A stretch of 64,000 nucleotides of DNA from Urmitella timonensis (GCA_900120415.1 FQLW01000006.1:310001-374000), one strand, 5' to 3'. Counted from the first letter of the stretch, positions 34,484 to 43,866 are shown. Notes: generated by a model from the letters alone, not told the origin. Numbers and translations: made by a program.

Positions 34484-35866
34484 TTAATTCTCGCTGGTGA
34501 ACAAATCGGTAGCTGCCGATTCTTCATCAGGAGTGACCGGAGATACCGCAGGTTCCACCGGAGCCGGCTGTTCGCCCTCGCTCTGCGATTCCGGTTGTGC
34601 TAGCACCGCCGGAAGCTGCTGCATGGGAGTCAGCCCCTCTAAACCGGTAGCGGTCTCAGAGCCGAGCAAACCCCGCATTTCTTCCAGGTAAGCGGCGATG
34701 GATTCGCGCTGACGCTCCAAGCGCTCCACCGTGCGTTGCGCGGCAGCGCGCTCTGCCTGAGCTTCGATACGAGCAGCTTCACGCACCTGCTCGGCTTCGC
34801 CCTCGGCAGCCGCAATCGTAGCTTCCGCCGCGCGACGCGCATCTTCCTGGCGGCGACGTACGACCGCATCAGTATCGGTCAGCAAGCGCTCTGCCCGCTG
34901 CAAGGTTTCACCCAAGTGCTTCTCGGCGTCTGCCACCTGAGCTTTAGCAGCAGCCACCATCGCGGAAGTCTCGGAACGAGACTGCTCATGAGCCTGAGCA
35001 TCAGCCTCGCGAGCAGCTGCCCGTGCTGCCGCAATCTCAGTTTCTGCCTCTTGACGCATCTGCTGAATCTCGGCACGGATACTATCGGCGCTTTCCCGCG
35101 CCTCTTTCAAAATGCTTTCAGACTGTTTGCGAGCATCAGCCAAAGTCTTTTCTGCCTGTTCTTTAGCTTCTTCCCGAGTCTTGGTAGCCTCGGTCAAAGA
35201 GGACTCGCGCAACGCCTGTGCCTCCGCAGTAGCATCATTACGCAGCTGAGAAGCCTCTTGCTCTGCCTTTACCCGCATCTCTACATAGTCTTTTTCGGCC
35301 TGAGCACGCTGCAATTCGGTTTCCCGATCAACAGTTGCTTTCAAATCAGAAACCTGGGTGTTAGTCTCTGCCCGCAGCGAGGAGGCTTCCCGCTCTGCCG
35401 CGGCAACCAGTTCATCAGCACGATGCTGGGCATTAGTTAGAACCGTCTCGGATTCAGTGGCAGCAGTGGTGGTGCGCTCTTCAGCCTCGCGCCGCGCCTC
35501 TGAAATTAAGGAAGCCGCTTCCGCCTCTGCTCGCTCTGACATATCCTGAGCGTTCTTGCGAGTCTTCTCCATCAGCTGCTCCGCCTCGGCATTAGCCTTG
35601 TTAATGACGGCAGTAGACTGTTCTTCCGCGCTGCGCAGGAGCTGTTCTATCCGAGCACCAATCCCCGTATAGGAACTGCGATCAGAAGAACGCAGCTGCT
35701 TTTGCGCTTCTGCGAGCTGTTCACCTAAATCTACATTGCGCTGATCAACCGTATCGAGTCGCTGTTGCAACTCGCTAATCTGGTTGTTCAAAGTCTGAAT
35801 CTGTAAATCGACCTGAACGCGATCATAACCGCGCATTACGATCGGGAAATCGGTTTGTTCTTCCAC
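34484..35866 (-). CDS. DivIVA/Scy-like coiled-coil protein
   Basis: A 460-residue protein. Residues about 5-35 (FPIVMRGYDRVQVDLQIQTL) match the DivIVA-type N-terminal membrane-targeting motif. Residues about 40-410 are almost continuous Glu/Ala/Arg/Gln-rich heptads predicted as a long coiled coil. The tail is acidic and Pro-rich. Actinobacterial relatives organise polar growth or division; which one applies here is unknown. The start is GTG at 35866 with GGGAGG upstream. It is divergent from the membrane-protein operon at 36100. Confidence 0.78.
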   Translation of the reverse strand: MEEQTDFPIVMRGYDRVQVDLQIQTLNNQISELQQRLDTVDQRNVDLGEQLAEAQKQLRSSDRSSYTGIGARIEQLLRSAEEQSTAVINKANAEAEQLMEKTRKNAQDMSERAEAEAASLISEARREAEERTTTAATESETVLTNAQHRADELVAAAEREASSLRAETNTQVSDLKATVDRETELQRAQAEKDYVEMRVKAEQEASQLRNDATAEAQALRESSLTEATKTREEAKEQAEKTLADARKQSESILKEARESADSIRAEIQQMRQEAETEIAAARAAAREADAQAHEQSRSETSAMVAAAKAQVADAEKHLGETLQRAERLLTDTDAVVRRRQEDARRAAEATIAAAEGEAEQVREAARIEAQAERAAAQRTVERLERQRESIAAYLEEMRGLLGSETATGLEGLTPMQQLPAVLAQPESQSEGEQPAPVEPAVSPVTPDEESAATDLFTSEN

Positions 35867-36099
35867 CTGGTCCTCCCTGAAGATTAGCTGCTGAGATTGG
35901 GCACTACCTGGAACATTTTAGTCCATTGTTTCAATAGCGCGAAACCCCGTATCATTGCCTAGTCTTTCACTTATTAAGGCTTCAAACCAAACATTAATCT
36001 AAAATTGACCCTAGTCACACCCTGGACGAGCTGTAAGCATCATGGGCATAAAGAAAGTACAGTTATAAATAGTTGGTAAATGACAGTTGGGGGAAACTG

Positions 36100-37737
36100 G
36101 TGAACACTTTCTTACGTAGATATTGGCTTCCACTGCTACTGGTAATCGTAGGTTCAATAGTTGCGCTTTGCGGGGTGGGCACTGCCACTGTTTGGAAACC
36201 CTCCCCACAGGTATCGGCTTCTTTACCCTCCAGCTCCCAAAAGCAAAACCTAGCTATTACCAGACCGGGAATGTTTGAACTGTACAATTCTGCCACCAAA
36301 ATTACGGTATCCGGTCAGGGAAAAGTGGCGCTCGCAATTGGGCGTTCTGCCGATGTTAGCGCCTGGGCAGCTGATTTGAATTATGTGGAAGTGACCGGGC
36401 AAAAAGATAAAACCACTCTTTTAACCGAGCCTCACCGCGGAAAAGCAGATTCGCGCCAGCCCGGAGAAGCCGCTGGTAGGGATATGTGGCTGAAATACAA
36501 AGAGGCAGACGGCGGTCAAATTAGCGAAACTTGGAATCGTTCCGAGGGCGCGTGGTCAGTAATTGCATGGTCAGAGGAAGGTAATGTGCAACTGACTATG
36601 CAATGGACTCAGGCAGTCTCCACCCCTTGGTTCTGGCCACTGCTAGTTGCGGGAGTGCTGTTAATACTTGTCGGCGCGATAGTTGCCGTGGTTATTTTCC
36701 GTTTCGCGAAAGCTGCTGCTAAAGAGGAAGAGCAGGTGCGCGAGCAACGTAAATTGCGGGCTGAACAGGCTCCAGACAGTCAAACGGAGCAAACTGTACA
36801 GATGCCGTCTTTGCAAACAGTCGCTCATCCTCCCTCCCGTAGTGATTTGCGGAAGGCACGTGAACGCGGGGAGGAAACAATCGAGGTTGAGGGAGTCAAG
36901 TTCCCGACGGGCTTGGTTCCGGTGGTGCGTACCGATGAGGACGGAAACCCGATTAACCCTCTCGCGGCTACTTCAGCAGAACCCGAAATTTCCGTACCCA
37001 AAATAGCTGCCCCGGTTATGGTTGCTGACGATTCGTCCTCGTCAGAGCCGATGGCTACCGAAACGCGACCTGTAAACCAAGTTGGCGCAGATAAACTGAG
37101 TTCCGCGTCAGCGAGCCAACTGCCAGCGGAATCTTTTGCGTATACACAGGGAGCACAACCAGTGATTTCTGATAACTCGGCGCAGTCCTACCAGCCAGAA
37201 CAATCGTTACAACCGGAAGCTTCCTTTAATCCGGCACAGTCATATCAACCGGAACAATCGTTCCAACCAGACGCTTCCTATAACCCCGCTCAATCCTATG
37301 AACCGGCGCAACCTTACGAACCCGCGCAATCAATCGAGCCAGCCCAGCCCTACCCGGTTGAACAAGCAGCGCAGTCCTACCAGCCGGAAGCCTCCTTTAA
37401 CCCAGCACACTCCTATCAACCAGAACAGTCACACCAGCCCGAGCAGTCATACCAGCCCGAAGCGTCCTATAACCCAGCACAGTCCTACCAACCGGAACAA
37501 TCCTTCCAACCAGACGCTTCCTATAACCCCGCTCAATCCTATGAACCGGCGCAACCTTACGAACCCACGCAATCAATCGAGCCAGCCCAGCCTTACGAAG
37601 CTACTTCCTCCCCGATAAACACGGGTGAATGGTTTGAAGACGATAACTTTGATTTAGACGGGCTAGGCGAAGGCCCTGATATTGACGATTTCGAGGGCGA
37701 ATCAACATTCGAGCAAAGCCAAGGAGGTAGCAACTAA
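36100..37737 (+). CDS. Membrane protein with repetitive Pro/Gln/Ser/Tyr-rich tail
   Basis: About 545 residues. The first span is near residues 9-27 and the second near 180-205 (FWPLLVAGVLLILVGAIVAV), with an extracytoplasmic domain between. The cytoplasmic tail holds charged sequence and then about 145 residues of YQPEQS, FNPAQS and YEPAQP repeats, ending acidic. No known domain is recognised. The frame opens at a TTG (36073); the GTG at 36100 next to GGGGGAAACTG and just before the first span is preferred. The stop overlaps the following lipoprotein start (TAATG), so they form an operon with the thioredoxin gene. Confidence 0.7.
   Translation: MNTFLRRYWLPLLLVIVGSIVALCGVGTATVWKPSPQVSASLPSSSQKQNLAITRPGMFELYNSATKITVSGQGKVALAIGRSADVSAWAADLNYVEVTGQKDKTTLLTEPHRGKADSRQPGEAAGRDMWLKYKEADGGQISETWNRSEGAWSVIAWSEEGNVQLTMQWTQAVSTPWFWPLLVAGVLLILVGAIVAVVIFRFAKAAAKEEEQVREQRKLRAEQAPDSQTEQTVQMPSLQTVAHPPSRSDLRKARERGEETIEVEGVKFPTGLVPVVRTDEDGNPINPLAATSAEPEISVPKIAAPVMVADDSSSSEPMATETRPVNQVGADKLSSASASQLPAESFAYTQGAQPVISDNSAQSYQPEQSLQPEASFNPAQSYQPEQSFQPDASYNPAQSYEPAQPYEPAQSIEPAQPYPVEQAAQSYQPEASFNPAHSYQPEQSHQPEQSYQPEASYNPAQSYQPEQSFQPDASYNPAQSYEPAQPYEPTQSIEPAQPYEATSSPINTGEWFEDDNFDLDGLGEGPDIDDFEGESTFEQSQGGSN
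37249..37593 (+). repeat. Intragenic direct repeat coding the YQPEQS tail
   Basis: A block of about 100 bp beginning CCGGAACAATCGTTCCAACC at 37249 recurs nearly unchanged at 37492, an offset of 243 bp (81 codons), within a longer array of degenerate 5- to 8-residue repeats. The offset keeps the reading frame. Confidence 0.75.
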
Positions 37738-38744
37738 TGAGAAGCACGCGAACACTGTTATCCCTAACCACAGCCAGCTGCCTGACGATTGCGAGCCTCG
37801 CAGGCTGCACCTCTACTGCCCAACGTAAAGAAGTACCCAAAGCCACCCAAACCGAGAGCTATCCGGCGCTACAAATCGAACAGGTAACCCCCATCCTCAA
37901 AGCGGTAAATGCCGCTCTAGCGGCAGGTGACTCAAAATTTGATGCCGGAAAACTCGCTCCGCGAGTAGGCGGACCGGCACTAGCAATGCGCAGTGCCCAA
38001 TATAAAATGCATCAAAAGAACAGCCAAGTAACCCCCACCACTCTGCCCACCAGCTCAGAGCTAGCCACCGTTACCTCTTCAAACAGCTGGCCACGTTCCC
38101 TGATAAATGTAACTGGCGCAGATAAAAACGGTGCAAAATATGTGCAAGTAATCAGACAAAGTAAGGCAACGAACCCCTACCAACTGTGGCAGTGGATGCA
38201 ACTACTACCGAAAGCGGCGCTACCTGAAACTGATGTGGTTGCCCGAGGTTCAAAAACCTTAGATGTCAAGAATGACTCCAACTTGTTACTCTCCCCAGAA
38301 GCAGCCGTAACCGCTTGGGCACAGACCGTGTTCGATCAGAAAGCGAAAAATGCCGATAAGATTTTTGTAGACCCCCTCATGGAGGGAAAACGTCAAGAGC
38401 TAAAGGCGCTAACCGATGGGGTAGGTAATGCTGGTAAAGTTGCTTCCACCATCACTCCTAGCGACTTTAAAAACAACACTTTAGCGATTAATCTCCCCGC
38501 GAAAAATGGCGCGCTAGTGGCAACTACCTACACTCAGGAAGTTAAGCTGACCGATGTAAAGCAAGATAAGCCCATCACCCTTAGCGGAGATGTGGTTAAT
38601 CTGCTAGATAATGGCAAAGTCACAGAAAAGGCAACTTGGAGTCGGGTTATCTGCCTAATGATACAGATACCCCCCAAGAACACTAAGGATGCAAAAGTAC
38701 GGGTGATTGCGGCGTCTGAGGTTTTGACGTCAGCATCTAAGTAA
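37737..38744 (+). CDS. Lipoprotein of unknown function
   Basis: A 335-residue protein. A signal peptide with lipobox LAGC ends at Cys 24 (ASLAGCTS). The mature part has mixed alpha/beta character without a recognisable domain. The ATG overlaps the upstream stop, with AAGGAGG before it. It is the second gene of the membrane protein/lipoprotein/thioredoxin operon, suggesting an envelope function for the unit. Confidence 0.72.
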   Translation: MRSTRTLLSLTTASCLTIASLAGCTSTAQRKEVPKATQTESYPALQIEQVTPILKAVNAALAAGDSKFDAGKLAPRVGGPALAMRSAQYKMHQKNSQVTPTTLPTSSELATVTSSNSWPRSLINVTGADKNGAKYVQVIRQSKATNPYQLWQWMQLLPKAALPETDVVARGSKTLDVKNDSNLLLSPEAAVTAWAQTVFDQKAKNADKIFVDPLMEGKRQELKALTDGVGNAGKVASTITPSDFKNNTLAINLPAKNGALVATTYTQEVKLTDVKQDKPITLSGDVVNLLDNGKVTEKATWSRVICLMIQIPPKNTKDAKVRVIAASEVLTSASK

Positions 38745-38756
38745 GGAAGGTTCAAA

Positions 38757-39686
38757 ATGGCGCAAACCCATGGAGCGGTAGATTTATCTCAGTTCGCTGC
38801 TAATAACTCGTCAAAGCCTGCGCACTCCGCTCCTACTACTGGTCTTACCCCAGATTCCACCTATATGAACAGTTCGAGCGGCAATCCCCAAGACGCAGGA
38901 GAGCTTATTCCCGGACCGTTTATCCGGGACGCCGGTGACGACACTTTTGAAGAAGTCGCCGAAACTTCCCTCAAAGTACCGGTTATTCTGGATTTATGGG
39001 CGCCATGGTGTAGCCCCTGTAAACAGCTAGGTCCAATCCTTGAAGAACTCGCCCGCGAGTATCAAGGGCGTTTCCAATTAGTGAAAATAAATGTGGATGA
39101 AGCCCCACAAATAGCACAGGCTTTCCAAGCACAATCTATCCCTATGGTGATGGCTTTGATTGGCGCCCGGCCTGCACCCCTATTCACTGGCGCACAACCA
39201 AAATCTCAAATAAAACCGCTTATTGACCAGGTTCTCCAAATTGCTGCCCAAACGGGACTGCACGCAAAAATGGCAGGAGATAACGACCTCGAACAGCAAG
39301 ATCTGCGCACAGAAGAAGAAAAAGCCGTAGATGCACTATTAGAGGACGGAAAATACGATGATGCCCTAGCACAGGCGCAAAAACTGCTTCGCAATTCCCC
39401 CGAACAGGCCTCGCGATATCAGGCATTAGTGGACAAAGTTTCTATGGCGCAGCGACTAAATTCCCAAAAAGGGCAGGATGATTCCAATCCCCTAGTGTTG
39501 GCCGATCGTTTCTTTGAAGCCGGAAATGAGCCTCAGGCTTTCGATTTACTGCTATCTTTAATCGCAGATTCAGCTGATGAACAACAGGACTCCTATCGCC
39601 AACGCTTACTGGAACTATTCCGCCTTTCCCGTAACCCCGACGCGGTAAAAATGGCACGGCAACGCCTATCTAGGCTACTTTTTTAG
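38757..39686 (+). CDS. Thioredoxin-domain protein with C-terminal helical repeats (CnoX/YbbN-like)
   Basis: A 309-residue cytoplasmic protein. Residues about 1-55 are a disordered extension; the thioredoxin fold (about 60-165) carries the active-site motif WCSPCK near 83-88 with the cis-Pro region SIPMVMAL. The C-terminal half (about 185-305) has TPR-like helices (DALLEDGKYDDALAQAQKLL). This order matches the YbbN/CnoX group, which combine chaperone and redox roles. It lies 12 bp after the lipoprotein stop, with AAGGAAGG before the ATG. Confidence 0.85.
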   Translation: MAQTHGAVDLSQFAANNSSKPAHSAPTTGLTPDSTYMNSSSGNPQDAGELIPGPFIRDAGDDTFEEVAETSLKVPVILDLWAPWCSPCKQLGPILEELAREYQGRFQLVKINVDEAPQIAQAFQAQSIPMVMALIGARPAPLFTGAQPKSQIKPLIDQVLQIAAQTGLHAKMAGDNDLEQQDLRTEEEKAVDALLEDGKYDDALAQAQKLLRNSPEQASRYQALVDKVSMAQRLNSQKGQDDSNPLVLADRFFEAGNEPQAFDLLLSLIADSADEQQDSYRQRLLELFRLSRNPDAVKMARQRLSRLLF

Positions 39687-39769
39687 GCAACCCGCAGTTT
39701 TTACGCTAATCGGTTTGTAAAATCTAAAGTTCCTCTAGCTAAAAAGCTCAAGTGCGCCCTTAGTCCAAA

Positions 39770-39795
39770 TAGTCTAGTTAGACTGAAATAGACTA
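39770..39795 (+). promoter_or_regulatory. Palindromic operator-like site before galK
   Basis: TAGTCTA (39770-39776) and TAGACTA (39789-39795) are inverted copies, and AGTCTAGTTAGACT (39771-39784) is a near-complete palindrome overlapping them. They end about 20 bp before the galK ATG. A repressor site is plausible but no known motif is recognised. Confidence 0.4.
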
Positions 39796-39816
39796 CTGCT
39801 ATTAAGAGGGGGGATC

Positions 39817-41124
39817 ATGGAAATAAAACCCGATTTCGTAGACGCTTACGACCCGCAAGAGGGCGCACACAAAGCTAAGGCTCTTTTTGAAGAGACTTTC
39901 GCGACCTCCCCGGTAGGGGTGTGGCGAGCTCCTGGTCGGGTGAATGTGATTGGGGAACATACTGACTATAACGGCGGGAAAGCGCTGCCCCTAGCTCTCC
40001 CCCACGCCGTATATGTAGCGCTTAGACCGCGCGAGGACGATCAGGTAAAAATCATTTCCGAAGATTTCCCTGAGCTAAACTGTCTAAAGCTATCTGATTT
40101 AGCAGAAAACTATCCCAGCAGCGGTCCGGGAGCCTTTATCGGAGGGGTGATTCTCGGGTTAGCTGAGGTGCTTAAAACGCGCGGCCTACCCCAAAAAGCT
40201 GAGCAACTGGCACAAAAAATCCCAGGACTGGAAGTAGCGGTAGCTTCTAGCGTTCCTTTAAGTGCCGGACTGTCATCTTCGGCAGCTTTGGAGTGTGCAA
40301 TTGCAGTGGGGATTGATGAGCTAGCTTCACTAGGGCTTTCTGAAACTCCAGAAGGACGAAAACTACTGGTAGAGGCGGGTAAACTAGCAGAAAATCGCTA
40401 TGTGGGCGCGCCCACTGGAGGTTTGGATCAATCGGCATCAATGCTCTGCGAAAAAGATCAGGTACTAGAGCTGGACTGTGCCAGCTGGAACACCCGTCTA
40501 CGCCCCTTTGATTTACCGGCTCGAGGATTATCGCTACTGGTAATTGATACCCGTACCTCACATAATCTTGCAGATGGTCAGTATGGTCTGCGCAGGGCAG
40601 CGTGTGAGAAAGCCGCTGAACTTCTAGGGGTACAGGAACTAGGAGAACTGGTGCCAACCACTATTTCGGAGCGTGACAATCTAACCAATCTGGATACGCC
40701 AGATTATCCTCCCCTCTGGGTTAGGGAACAGCTAGATAAGCTCTCTGATGCTAGCTTGCGCCCTCGCGTTTGTCACGTCCTCACCGAGATTGCCCGCTGC
40801 CAGCGTCTGTGCGAGCTGTTAGAAACTGGAGCAGATATAGCGAAGTGGCGCGACCTACTTGATGCTTCTCACGAGTCCTTACGTCGTGACTACGAGGTTT
40901 CTTGTGAAGAATTAGATTTAGCAGTACAGACTGCTCGCAATATGGGCGCTTACGGGGCGAGAATGACTGGAGGAGGCTTCGGAGGGTGCGCGATTACCTT
41001 GGTCGGCGCTGACCAGGTGGAAGCCACTGCCAAAGCGGTAGTACAGACATTTAAGGATTCTGGCTTTAACCAGCCACGATTCCTGTCCGTTTCACCTGGT
41101 GAAGCCGCTGCAAAAGTGGAATAG
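39817..41124 (+). CDS. galK: Galactokinase
   Basis: Phosphorylates galactose to galactose-1-phosphate. The 435-residue GHMP kinase has the galactokinase signature GRVNVIGEHTDYNGG near residues 38-52, the ATP-binding VPLSAGLSSSAALE near 146-159 and the C-terminal GGGFGGCAITL. AGAGGGGGGATC provides the ribosome site. galT and galE are not adjacent. It would handle galactose released by the surface GH110 enzyme, though the genes are 30 kb apart. Confidence 0.94.
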   Translation: MEIKPDFVDAYDPQEGAHKAKALFEETFATSPVGVWRAPGRVNVIGEHTDYNGGKALPLALPHAVYVALRPREDDQVKIISEDFPELNCLKLSDLAENYPSSGPGAFIGGVILGLAEVLKTRGLPQKAEQLAQKIPGLEVAVASSVPLSAGLSSSAALECAIAVGIDELASLGLSETPEGRKLLVEAGKLAENRYVGAPTGGLDQSASMLCEKDQVLELDCASWNTRLRPFDLPARGLSLLVIDTRTSHNLADGQYGLRRAACEKAAELLGVQELGELVPTTISERDNLTNLDTPDYPPLWVREQLDKLSDASLRPRVCHVLTEIARCQRLCELLETGADIAKWRDLLDASHESLRRDYEVSCEELDLAVQTARNMGAYGARMTGGGFGGCAITLVGADQVEATAKAVVQTFKDSGFNQPRFLSVSPGEAAAKVE

Positions 41125-41133
41125 AACTTTTGC

Positions 41134-41160
41134 CCGCACCAGAAGTTTCCTCTGGTGCGG
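41134..41160 (+). terminator. Hairpin after galK
   Basis: CCGCACCAGA (41134-41143) pairs perfectly with TCTGGTGCGG (41151-41160), loop of 7 nt. A T run (TTTTT) follows only about 15 nt later, so it is a moderate terminator candidate. Confidence 0.55.
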
Positions 41161-41325
41161 ACGCCAGCGGAGAGTTTTTAAGATAATCGAACTCTTTTCT
41201 TTACCTCACCAGGTTTTATAGGTACGCTCACCCATTTCTTTCGGGAATAATGTAGTATTATTTCTGCTGCTTATTCGTTACTTACGAAATACCAGGTCTA
41301 AAATAACTGTCCCTAAGGGAGTAAG

Positions 41326-42369
41326 ATGGATATAACCGTTTCCCGGAAGATTAACCTATATAGATGGCTATTTACCTTGGGAATAGTAATTTATCATTCA
41401 AAATCTTTGGCGGCATTCACCAGTCCGGAAACTAAAATCGGTATCATAGCAAAAACCTATGTAATCTTAGCAAATCAGCTAGGTTTTACCTCAATGAATT
41501 TTTTCTTTTTTACTTCCGGTTTTTTACTCTATTTCAATGCCAGCCCCCCCTCAATAGGGCGGAAAATGAAATCCCGAGTTAAATCACTGCTGCTGCCATT
41601 TTTATTATGGCAAGTTACAGTTCTTATTTTAATGACGCTGACCCGTCCCTCAGAAGCAAGACTCCATCTCAACCCGATAGATTCATTTTTCTGTTCACCA
41701 GTTGCGGGACCACTTTGGTATTGCCTTGCCCTTTTAATCCTGATGTTGCCCGCTCCCCTAATAGTGCGGATTAAGCACAAATCAGTGCTAACCGTACTGA
41801 CAATCGCTATCTTCACCTATTTAATTGCTCGCCATTTAGGCTACTTCCCAGAACCTTTATCATTTAAACGGTGGTGGTGGTATGGCAATATGATTAGCTA
41901 TCTTCCGAGCTATATTTTAGGGGCATACATCGGAATAGTTCGACCAAATCTAATTGTTAAACCAAAAACTAACAATAACTTCTGGGTACTATTTGGTATT
42001 TTCCTTACTGTAATCGTAACAGTGCTGTGGCACTATTCCCCCGGAATGCTCTCAGATGTAAATTTTGGATTGCTGCAATTAATTGGGATGTGGCTACTAT
42101 TAAAATCCACTTGGCTTACGAAAGATATGCCCAAATTTTTTGATTGCGCTTTTTACGTATTTGCCCTGCACAATCCGATATTAATTCCAGAATTTGAGCT
42201 GCTGATACTTCCGCTATTCAGCATCTTCGTTCCCTTTAACGATTTAGAAATTCTTACCCTAAAACTATTGGAGATTGTTTCTATAGTATTGGCAAGCTGG
42301 GCTCTAAAGCTACTATTTGACCGGATATTTCCAGCTAAATTCTCAAAGATGTTTACTGGTGGCAGATAA
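41326..42369 (+). CDS. Acyltransferase 3 family membrane protein
   Basis: A 347-residue protein with about ten hydrophobic spans. The opening RKINLYRWLFTLGIVIYHSK has the basic-aromatic start and membrane His typical of acyltransferase family 3 (OafA-like), which acylate surface sugars. The substrate is unknown. AAGGGAG lies before the ATG. The gene is clearly more AT-rich than galK and the genes to its right and ends 30 bp before a tRNA-Ser gene, so recent acquisition is possible. Confidence 0.75.
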   Translation: MDITVSRKINLYRWLFTLGIVIYHSKSLAAFTSPETKIGIIAKTYVILANQLGFTSMNFFFFTSGFLLYFNASPPSIGRKMKSRVKSLLLPFLLWQVTVLILMTLTRPSEARLHLNPIDSFFCSPVAGPLWYCLALLILMLPAPLIVRIKHKSVLTVLTIAIFTYLIARHLGYFPEPLSFKRWWWYGNMISYLPSYILGAYIGIVRPNLIVKPKTNNNFWVLFGIFLTVIVTVLWHYSPGMLSDVNFGLLQLIGMWLLLKSTWLTKDMPKFFDCAFYVFALHNPILIPEFELLILPLFSIFVPFNDLEILTLKLLEIVSIVLASWALKLLFDRIFPAKFSKMFTGGR

Positions 42370-42398
42370 CCGGAACAATATAGATATCTGCCAATCTG

Positions 42399-42485
42399 CG
42401 GAGAGTAAGGGATTCGAACCCTTGATACCCTTGCGGGTATAACGGTTTTCAAGACCGTCTCCTTCGGCCACTCGGACAACTCTCC
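42399..42485 (-). tRNA. tRNA-Ser (anticodon UGA)
   Basis: Minus strand, 87 nt. The acceptor stem is GGAGAGT with ACTCTCC plus discriminator G. The D-arm is GTCCGAGTGGCC, the anticodon loop CTTGAAA (anticodon TGA) with stem ACGGT/ACCGT, a long variable arm TACCCGCAAGGGTA typical of tRNA-Ser, and the T-loop GGTTCGAATCC. CCA is not encoded. Confidence 0.95.
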
Positions 42486-42540
42486 TATCCGTGCCTAGAA
42501 CACTAGGTATCCCCTATGTTACAGGGGATACCCGCGCGCC

Positions 42541-43866
42541 CTAAAATCCGCCAAAGATTTTCCTCTTGGCAGATTCTGGTGGCAACGGTTTATCTAACTG
42601 TCCGTGAGCTAGCGCTACCGCAAATGCCGGAGCTAACGGCAAACGCGGTAACAATAACGCCTGCACCGCGTGATAAACACTGTCACGCAGCTTTTGATTC
42701 TCTAAATCCAAAGGCTGATTCTCCGGGGAAAGCCGGTGGACAATCCGTCCCCCGCGCACCAGGAAATACTCATAGGCGAAATCAATCCAGGAGCGGTAGC
42801 AATGCTCATAATGCTCGCCGTCCTCTACATCTGCCCCCTCTTGCTGGGCTACCCTAAGCAAAGTAACTGCCGCCCCTATAGCCTCAAACTGCACCCAAGC
42901 TTGGCGGTCACGAATAAGAGGCTTCCCCGACCAATCCACAGTAAACACGAAACCGGGGGCACCATCCCTGCGCCAAGCGTCCTCGCGGGCACGCTCAAAC
43001 AATCCAGTTGCAGCCTCAATCATCCAGTCAGGAACTTCTTTACCGGAAGTCTTAAGCATCGCCCTGGCCTCTAAAATTAGGCGCGAAAACATGAAAGAAT
43101 GCCCGATATCGGATCCATAGGCACGGTGGGTTTCCTGAGGATTGTCAAGATTGTAGTCCAGCAGCGGGTTCCATTCGGAATCAAAATGTTCCGGAAGTCG
43201 CCAGTTATACTCCCGAGATACCCGAGCTACCCGCTGTAGAATCCGCATAGTTCGCTCTAACCATTGGCTGTCGTTAGTTACCTGCGCTAAAAGCATATAG
43301 GCCTCTGCCATATGCATATTTGAGTTAATACCCCGATAGTCCTCACAAACCGAGTAGTCACGGTTATAGCTTTCACGAACCATGCCAGCATCTTCATCCC
43401 ACCAGTGAAGATTATTCTCGCGAATAGCTTCTTGCATTAGCTCATTTGCGCCAATCCGATCCGCGGCAGTCGCCGAAGCCGCCCCCAAAAGCAAAAAAGC
43501 ATTCGAGTAAGAATGTTTATCATCACGACCCGGATAGGCGACCGCACGTCCTTGTTCATCCAGTTCATGGTCAATCGCATCAAACCAGCCACCATTTTCT
43601 TCATCCCGGAAATACTGGTTAAGGCAGCGAATACCGTGTTCTACCAGGCGGCGACAACCAGGAATCCCGAGCAGCACCCCCAGAGAAAACACATGCACCA
43701 TTCTGGCGGTTAAATAGAGTTGAATAGGCTGATCCAAATCGACTTCACCGTTACGATCGAGGCAGGCGAATCCGGTTTTTACCTCCGATTTACGTCCGTA
43801 ATCCAAAAGATCTTGCAAACGCGCAGACAGCCAGCGATTATGCTCGATTGAGTCGAACCAAAACAT
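42541..43866 (-). CDS. AGE-family sugar epimerase/isomerase
   Basis: A 441-residue (alpha/alpha)6-barrel protein of the N-acylglucosamine 2-epimerase superfamily. It has the conserved His-rich strings DDKHSYSNAFLLLG, NSNMHMAEAYMLL and GHSFMFSRLIL, and AWVQFEAIGAAVTLL near the C-terminus. The pattern is closer to YihS-like aldose/ketose isomerases (mannose, glucose or sulfoquinovose) than to RnBP epimerases, but substrate cannot be assigned. AAGGAG precedes the ATG. It lies 59 bp after the NadC homologue on the same strand. Confidence 0.82.
   Translation of the reverse strand: MFWFDSIEHNRWLSARLQDLLDYGRKSEVKTGFACLDRNGEVDLDQPIQLYLTARMVHVFSLGVLLGIPGCRRLVEHGIRCLNQYFRDEENGGWFDAIDHELDEQGRAVAYPGRDDKHSYSNAFLLLGAASATAADRIGANELMQEAIRENNLHWWDEDAGMVRESYNRDYSVCEDYRGINSNMHMAEAYMLLAQVTNDSQWLERTMRILQRVARVSREYNWRLPEHFDSEWNPLLDYNLDNPQETHRAYGSDIGHSFMFSRLILEARAMLKTSGKEVPDWMIEAATGLFERAREDAWRRDGAPGFVFTVDWSGKPLIRDRQAWVQFEAIGAAVTLLRVAQQEGADVEDGEHYEHCYRSWIDFAYEYFLVRGGRIVHRLSPENQPLDLENQKLRDSVYHAVQALLLPRLPLAPAFAVALAHGQLDKPLPPESAKRKIFGGF

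Noticed and set aside
34736-35440. 234-codon frame antisense to the DivIVA-like gene
   Set aside because: It is an artefact of the Ala/Glu/Arg-biased coiled-coil codons read on the opposite strand.
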